A stretch of DNA of 64,000 bases from assembly GCF_002899825.2 (NCBI RefSeq), contig NZ_PPED02000007.1, positions 62,001-126,000 on the forward strand, given 5' to 3'. A model generated the notes under the pieces. The model ran no database searches. It was not told the origin of the DNA and saw nothing but the letters and a program-made list of their open reading frames with translations. Of this stretch, positions 59,576-64,000 are shown piece by piece (positions within the stretch are counted from its first letter, which is position 1; every line of letters begins with the position of its first letter). The position numbers and the translations under genes are program-made. This DNA comes from Chryseobacterium phosphatilyticum. Lineage in GTDB: Bacteria; Bacteroidota; Bacteroidia; Flavobacteriales; Weeksellaceae.

Positions 59576-59953
59576 TTTTTTATGATTGTTTAAATTTTAC
59601 TCTGCAAAGTTATGGTTGATATTTGTATAATAAAAATAATATAAATTATAAGGAAGTATTATTTTAATTATAGTTTAGGGGTTCAAGGTTTTGGGTTTAA
59701 AGTTTAAAGTTGGGAGTGAATGGTCAGTTCGCTTCGCTTGTGAATTTTTTCGTGATTCGGGTTGCGTGATTCGAGGTTATGACAAATTATTTATATATGC
59801 TGGTGTTTTCTAACCAGAAGTTAATTATTCGCGATTGACTTTGCGTAGCAAAATTCACCATTGACCATTTCCCTTTTCATGGTAAAATGTCATATCATAT
59901 CTGACCGGAAATTCCCTTCTGTCGTGTAAATTTGTTTAACAAATTGAAGGACA
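59576..59953. other. Divergent intergenic region with imperfect inverted motifs
   Basis: This 378-base stretch holds no convincing frame. AATGGTCA near 59719 and TGACCATT near 59861 are complements around a region containing CTTTGCGTAGCAAAATTCACC, a motif style I associate with dispersed flavobacterial repeats. The 3' end carries the promoter and palindrome of the metallophosphoesterase. Confidence 0.45.
59927..59945 (+). promoter_or_regulatory. -7 box and 17-bp palindrome before the phosphoesterase
   Basis: TAAATTTG (59927-59934) overlaps the palindrome AATTTGTT-T-AACAAATT (59929-59945). It lies 9-25 bases before the ATG and covers the probable transcription start, a layout suited to an operator. 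Confidence 0.5.
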
Positions 59954-60700
59954 ATGATACAGATAGCTGTTTTTAGTGATGTGCATGGAAATCTTCCTGC
60001 CCTGGAAGTAGTGTTGAAGGATATTGAGGAAAGAGGAATCAGGCAGAGATTTTGTTTAGGAGATCTTGTGGATTTTGCCCCCTGGGGAAACGAGGTGATT
60101 GAGAAGATCAGAAGTCTGAACATTCCTTGTTTAATGGGAAATCACGATGAGAGAATTGCTTTTGATATTCCTGTTGTCCCTTTATCCAAGCATTCTGAAG
60201 AAGAGACTCATGCAAGATTTATAGCAATTGATCATTCTAAAAAACATATTACAGAAGAGAACAAAAAGTTTTTATCAGAGCTGCCTTTTCATTTAAAATT
60301 AAACTATAAAGTAGAGAAGAAGCACTGGGATATTCAATTGGTTCATTCCAGTCTATCAAGCAATGATACCTATTTGTATGAATCGGAAAATGATGAGGTT
60401 TTTAAGACTATGTTGAAAGAATCTCGATCTGATATCATGGTGATGGGGCATACTCATTTATCATTTAAAAAGCAGTTTGAAAATAAGACATGGGCAATTA
60501 ATTGTGGCTCCGTAGGCCGCTCCAAAGAAGAAAATAGACTGGCTTCCTATTTGGTACTGACATTAGACGAAGAAAAAATTACTCCTGAAATTGTACAATT
60601 ACCTTATCCGATTGATGAAACGATCCAACAGATAAGAGAAAGCGGAATTCCGGATTATTATGTTTCCTTTTTAAAGAATGAAAAAGTATCAATATTATAA
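59954..60700 (+). CDS. Metallophosphoesterase
   Basis: A 248-residue calcineurin-like phosphoesterase. The motifs are DVH (Asp9, His11), GD (Asp37), GNHD (62-65) and GHTH (VMGHTHLSF), typical of di-metal phosphoesterases of the YfcE/apaH-like group. The substrate may be a nucleotide or phosphodiester. The LysR gene starts 40 bases downstream but has its own -7 box (TAATTTTG, 60709-60716). Confidence 0.9.
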   Translation: MIQIAVFSDVHGNLPALEVVLKDIEERGIRQRFCLGDLVDFAPWGNEVIEKIRSLNIPCLMGNHDERIAFDIPVVPLSKHSEEETHARFIAIDHSKKHITEENKKFLSELPFHLKLNYKVEKKHWDIQLVHSSLSSNDTYLYESENDEVFKTMLKESRSDIMVMGHTHLSFKKQFENKTWAINCGSVGRSKEENRLASYLVLTLDEEKITPEIVQLPYPIDETIQQIRESGIPDYYVSFLKNEKVSIL

Positions 60701-60740
60701 TTATTTTGTAATTTTGCATTATAATATTAATAATTAAGTC

Positions 60741-61637
60741 ATGGTTAATTTAGAATGGTATCGTACTTTTAAAGCGATCTATAAAACCGGGACCTTGACA
60801 GGTGCTGCTGATGCTCTATTCATATCACAACCCGGAGTGAGTTTACATTTAAGCTCTCTGGAAGCGTATGTTGGATATAAGCTGTTTGATAGGACGGGAA
60901 GAAAAATGATCCCTACAGAAAGAGGAAAAGTATTGTTTAATGCAGTTGCCGAGCCTATTATGAAACTGGAAGATGTAGAAAAGAACTTTCAAAAATCTAC
61001 TGAGAAACATACCCCAACGATCAGTGTAGGAATGTGTTTTGAGACGTTTCAGACTACTTTGGAGCAATATGTTTCTTCATTGCCTTTTAATCTGATTATC
61101 AGTTTTGGAGAATACCCTGAAATGCTGGATCAATTGGACAAAGGGATTCTGGATCTTATCATCACTCCGAAGAAAGGATCTTCACCCAATATCGAACATG
61201 AAGCATTTTCTTCCGAACAGATCATTCTGGTAGGAGGGAAGGATGTGGATAAAGCAGCTTTCAATAAAGTATTGAAAACAAAAGATGCAGAACAGATTGA
61301 AGATTGGCTGAAGAATGAAAAATGGTACGGGACCACAGGAGATATGGAACATCTTTTCCAGTACTGGATATTGAATTTTGGTCATAAACCCAACTTCCGT
61401 CCCAATTACATCGTTCCCAACATGAATTCCATCATCCGTTGTCTGAAGGGAGGAACAGGATTGGCTGTTGTTCCTGATTTTCTATGCAGAAATGATATTG
61501 AAAACGGTGATATTCAGCTGATCTGGGAAGGGAAAAAGAAATTTGAAAATACGCTGTATTTCGGATGCCGTAAGAAAACCAATTATCAAACCGAAATTGA
61601 ACATATCAAAGGATTATTCCGTAAGGTGATGGCTTAA
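60741..61637 (+). CDS. LysR-family transcription regulator
   Basis: A 298-residue regulator with an N-terminal winged helix (GTLTGAADALFISQPGVSLH) and a substrate-binding domain from about residue 90. The effector is unknown. The stop overlaps the tail of the convergent GNAT gene by 24 bases. It may control nearby redox genes. Confidence 0.92.
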   Translation: MVNLEWYRTFKAIYKTGTLTGAADALFISQPGVSLHLSSLEAYVGYKLFDRTGRKMIPTERGKVLFNAVAEPIMKLEDVEKNFQKSTEKHTPTISVGMCFETFQTTLEQYVSSLPFNLIISFGEYPEMLDQLDKGILDLIITPKKGSSPNIEHEAFSSEQIILVGGKDVDKAAFNKVLKTKDAEQIEDWLKNEKWYGTTGDMEHLFQYWILNFGHKPNFRPNYIVPNMNSIIRCLKGGTGLAVVPDFLCRNDIENGDIQLIWEGKKKFENTLYFGCRKKTNYQTEIEHIKGLFRKVMA

Positions 61638-62081
61638 TACAACCATATCTTTCATCTGTAAACCGTTTTCATAGATAGGAGTTGGATAGTTTTTAAGAAA
61701 AAAATCTTTCAAAACTCCACTTTTGATGAAACCGTTTTTCTCATAAAATCTGATCTGTTGGAATCCTGTATCTGAGGTTCCGACAGTCAGTATTGTATAA
61801 TGATTTTCTTTTGCAATTCCCTTTGCTTTATTGATGAGTATACTTCCAATCCCTTTACTTCTGTATTTTTCAATTACTGCCACATTTTTAATTTCCAGTT
61901 CGGTAGATGAGTTTTTGTATAGAGCCATAACGGCTATATTCTCTGTTCCGTTATATAGCAGATAAATGTCACATTTGAAAATGTATTGATTAATGGCTTC
62001 GGTTGTCTCATCGGCTAATAACAGCAATTCATAAGGTATCTTAGAATCTTTGGTGATTTTATTAAAAGTATATTGTTCCAT
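61614..62081 (-). CDS. GNAT-family acetyltransferase
   Basis: A 155-residue N-acetyltransferase. The acetyl-CoA loop is seen in VIEKYRSKGIGSILINKAK, followed by an EKNGF segment. The substrate is unknown. The 3' end overlaps the LysR gene by 24 bases in convergent orientation. The 318 bases up to the aldo/keto reductase gene contain a GAAAATC-TTT-GATTTTC palindrome (62241-62257) but no frame. Confidence 0.88.
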   Translation of the reverse strand: MEQYTFNKITKDSKIPYELLLLADETTEAINQYIFKCDIYLLYNGTENIAVMALYKNSSTELEIKNVAVIEKYRSKGIGSILINKAKGIAKENHYTILTVGTSDTGFQQIRFYEKNGFIKSGVLKDFFLKNYPTPIYENGLQMKDMVVLSHHLTE

Positions 62082-62399
62082 CTACAAAGTCGTATGAATT
62101 ATGGGGTAATCAGAAGTATTGATAATACTGATTGGTTTTGACTGATTTTAAGTTTTTACAAAAATAATGAAAATACATTGATTGCCAGCTACATTAGGAT
62201 GAAGCGCTTTCCGGAACTCATCAGCAGTATCAAATTGTCGAAAATCTTTGATTTTCTTGTGCCCTGAAAGCAGCCTATTTGGAAACACTCATTAAATAAT
62301 AATTTTTTAACGGCAACAGTAAAATTGGTAAGCAGTAGTTTCAATTTTTTGTCGCAAATTTGTTTAAACACTTTATATTAATAACTAAAATAAAGATTT
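62082..62399. other. Intergenic region before the aldo/keto reductase
   Basis: No frame of interest is present. GAAAATC-TTT-GATTTTC lies at 62241-62257, and a CAAATTTGTTTAAAC sequence near 62355 shares AAATTTGTTTAA with the phosphoesterase promoter palindrome. No complete promoter is recognised. Confidence 0.4.
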
Positions 62400-63275
62400 A
62401 TGCAAAAGAAAACTTATACAGGGCAGCCTGTAGTGACTTTAAATAATGGAGTAGATATTCCGGCTCTGGGATTTGGAGTATGGCAGATGGAGGATTTGAA
62501 AGAATGTGAGAATGCAGTAATCAAGGCTATCCAGACCGGATACAGAATGATAGATACTGCAGCTATTTATCAAAACGAAACAGCTGTAGGTGCTGCAGTA
62601 AAAAATAGTGGCGTAAACAGAGATGATCTGTTTATTACTTCAAAAGTTTGGGTTCAGGATCATGGGTATGAAAAGGCGAAAAGTGCTTTTCAGAGAACAT
62701 TGGATCGATTACAAATGGACTATCTTGATATGTATCTTATCCACTGGCCCTATGGGGATTTCCTGGGAACATGGAAAGCATTGGAAGAATTACATCAGGA
62801 AGGAAAGATCAAAGCAATAGGAGTATGTAACTTTACCATCGAAAAGCTGGATGAATTACAAGCCAACTCTATGGTTTTACCTGTAATCAATCAGATTGAG
62901 CTACATCCTGTTTTCCAGCAAAAAGAATTACAGGTTTATGACAGGCAAAATAATATTATCACACAACCCTGGAGCCCGCTTGGGAATGGGAATGCGAATC
63001 TTTTAAACAATGCTGATCTGAAAGCTATTGCTGAGAAATATGGTAAAACAGTGGCTCAGGTAATTTTAAGATGGCATTTACAAGAAGGATTTGTGGTCAT
63101 TCCGAAATCAGTAACCCCTTCGAGAATTGAAGAAAATTTCAATGTATTTGATTTTGAATTAACGGAGGATGAAATGAATATCGTCCGTTCTTTGGATACG
63201 GGAAAAAGACTATTTTTTGATCCTAAAGATCCGGACTGGGAACAGAAAATGTTGAAGTCTGTAGCAGATATTTAA
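62400..63275 (+). CDS. Aldo/keto reductase (2,5-diketogluconate-reductase type)
   Basis: A 291-residue NADPH-dependent (beta/alpha)8 reductase. The catalytic residues are Asp and Tyr in DTAAIYQNETAVG, Lys in ITSKVW and His in YLIHWPYG. Cofactor contacts are in FVVIPKSVTPSRIEEN. It is the second aldo/keto reductase in the window and of a different branch from 55942-56925. The likely role is aldehyde or ketone reduction. Confidence 0.93.
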   Translation: MQKKTYTGQPVVTLNNGVDIPALGFGVWQMEDLKECENAVIKAIQTGYRMIDTAAIYQNETAVGAAVKNSGVNRDDLFITSKVWVQDHGYEKAKSAFQRTLDRLQMDYLDMYLIHWPYGDFLGTWKALEELHQEGKIKAIGVCNFTIEKLDELQANSMVLPVINQIELHPVFQQKELQVYDRQNNIITQPWSPLGNGNANLLNNADLKAIAEKYGKTVAQVILRWHLQEGFVVIPKSVTPSRIEENFNVFDFELTEDEMNIVRSLDTGKRLFFDPKDPDWEQKMLKSVADI

Positions 63276-63303
63276 AAAAAAGATTAAAATATTTCCTATA
63301 AAC

Positions 63304-63353
63304 CCCACAAATTTCACGGATTACAAATTTGATTTATCTGTGAAATCTGTGGG
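63304..63353 (+). repeat. Inverted repeat/terminator after the aldo/keto reductase
   Basis: 18-bp arms, 63304-63321 and 63336-63353, pair with two mismatches and a 14-base loop, followed by T-rich DNA. The CTGTGAAATCTGTGGG arm belongs to the same repeat style as the one at 15418-15492. Confidence 0.6.
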
Positions 63354-63446
63354 AATTTTATTTTCTGTTTATGAGTGAGCAATATCATATTGTATTGAAA
63401 TTGAAACACTCTTATTTTTTGTACCTTTTTATTAAAATACTTTTTT

Positions 63447-64000
63447 ATGTTTTGGCCAGATATAATCAGTAAAAAATTAGGAGTGAAATATCCTATTATA
63501 CAAGCTCCAATGTTCGGAGTGAGTACAGTACGGATGGTTGCTGCTGCAGCCCAAGCAGATTGTTTGGGATCTTTGGCATTAGCTGATCTTTCAGCAGACC
63601 AATCTGGAGAGCTTATCAGAGAAACGAAGAAACTTACAAATAAACCTTTTGCCGCAAATATTTTTGCACATCACATTCCTGAAGTGACAAATGCTTTAAA
63701 AGAAAAATTTGTTGAAACCAGAAAATTTTTAGAACAACTGGCGAGAGAAAATAATATTGATGTCAAGCTTCCTGATCTTGAAAATATAAAGACGAATAGT
63801 TATCATGACCAAATAGATGTTATCATCGAGGAAAATTGTAAAATTGTAAGTTTTACGTTTGGCAATCTGGATGAGAAAGGTATTCAAAAGCTGAAGGAAA
63901 ATGGAATCTTGTTAATTGGCACTTGTACCTCAGTGAAAGAGGCTGTACTTCTTGAAAAATCAGGAATTGACATGATTTGTGTTCAGGGAACGGAAGCGGG
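63447..64000 (+). CDS. Nitronate monooxygenase, 3' end cut by the window
   Basis: The frame from ATG 63447 stays open to the window edge (184 codons). The N-terminus reads MFWPDIISKKLGVKYPIIQA followed by PMFGVST, the pattern of the FMN-dependent nitronate monooxygenase/2-nitropropane dioxygenase barrel. The visible part includes KPFAANIFAHHIPE. It oxidises alkyl nitronates or related compounds. The catalytic His region lies in the missing part or cannot be confirmed here. Confidence 0.8.
   Translation, partial: MFWPDIISKKLGVKYPIIQAPMFGVSTVRMVAAAAQADCLGSLALADLSADQSGELIRETKKLTNKPFAANIFAHHIPEVTNALKEKFVETRKFLEQLARENNIDVKLPDLENIKTNSYHDQIDVIIEENCKIVSFTFGNLDEKGIQKLKENGILLIGTCTSVKEAVLLEKSGIDMICVQGTEA

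Noticed and set aside
1..64000. CRISPR arrays, tRNA, rRNA, insertion sequences and prophage genes
   Set aside because: No regularly spaced repeats, no tRNA-like cloverleaf or rRNA segment and no transposase, integrase or phage structural gene was recognised.

Overview
This window looks like a chromosome segment from a Chryseobacterium-like member of the Bacteroidota (Flavobacteriia, Weeksellaceae). The evidence is AT-rich DNA, promoters of the flavobacterial type (TTG, 17-20 bases, then TAnnTTTG), TonB-dependent receptors, lipoproteins of the form MKK...SCKK, A/T-rich intergenic repeats, and a typical flavobacterial gene repertoire. No rRNA, tRNA, CRISPR array, prophage or transposase gene was seen.

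Layout. 1-13 kb holds small stress and housekeeping genes: a YjdM-type zinc-ribbon protein, an orphan ABC ATPase, a YceI lipoprotein, PheS, a DUF3108 protein, a TrxR-like ferredoxin-NADP reductase with its [2Fe-2S] ferredoxin, two serine beta-lactamase-like hydrolases, a LOG protein and PepD. The first serine hydrolase is flanked by two direct copies of a 163-174 bp structured, non-coding repeat and looks like a mobile cassette. 13-24.7 kb holds RecR with a glycosyltransferase, SecG, a two-gene M16 peptidase pair with a split active site, a UvrD/PcrA helicase and a TonB receptor. 24.7-29.7 kb holds a thiamine salvage operon (thiM-thiE-thiD-tenA) led by a TPP riboswitch, followed by cstA. 29.9-33.6 kb holds two alpha/beta hydrolases, a DUF3037 protein overlapping a HipA-like kinase, and a lipoprotein with the signature of the Ivy lysozyme inhibitors.

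33.6-43.7 kb is a tyrosine/homogentisate catabolic region on the minus strand: hmgA, hpd and fahA, with a flavin reductase, a small secreted protein, a probable regulator and two CoA-transferase/hydrolase family enzymes. Together they can take 4-hydroxyphenylpyruvate to fumarate and acetoacetate, except that no maleylacetoacetate isomerase is present. A possible small plus-strand RNA and a nested inverted repeat lie inside this region. 43.8-46.4 kb is a TonB receptor plus thioredoxin-like operon with an inverted repeat over its promoter. 46.5-48.5 kb is an HxlR regulator divergent from a cupin/MDR pair. 48.5-51.5 kb is a glycine-betaine ABC importer (proV-proW-proX).

52-64 kb is rich in redox and electrophile-response enzymes: a Crp regulator with DoxX and AhpD, VOC, cyclase, two aldo/keto reductases, a DJ-1/PfpI protein, an ABM monooxygenase, an NAD-dependent epimerase and an MdaB-like quinone reductase in a tight operon. 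A metallophosphoesterase, a LysR regulator, a GNAT acetyltransferase and the start of a nitronate monooxygenase, cut by the window edge, complete it.

Most of the window is ordinary core genome. The items most worth a second look are the repeat-bounded serine-hydrolase cassette, the HipA-like/DUF3037 pair, the Ivy-like lipoprotein, the promoter-centred operator of the second TonB receptor, and the orphan RNA-like unit near 38.4 kb. Several start codons were moved downstream of the longest possible frame; each case is explained in its entry.
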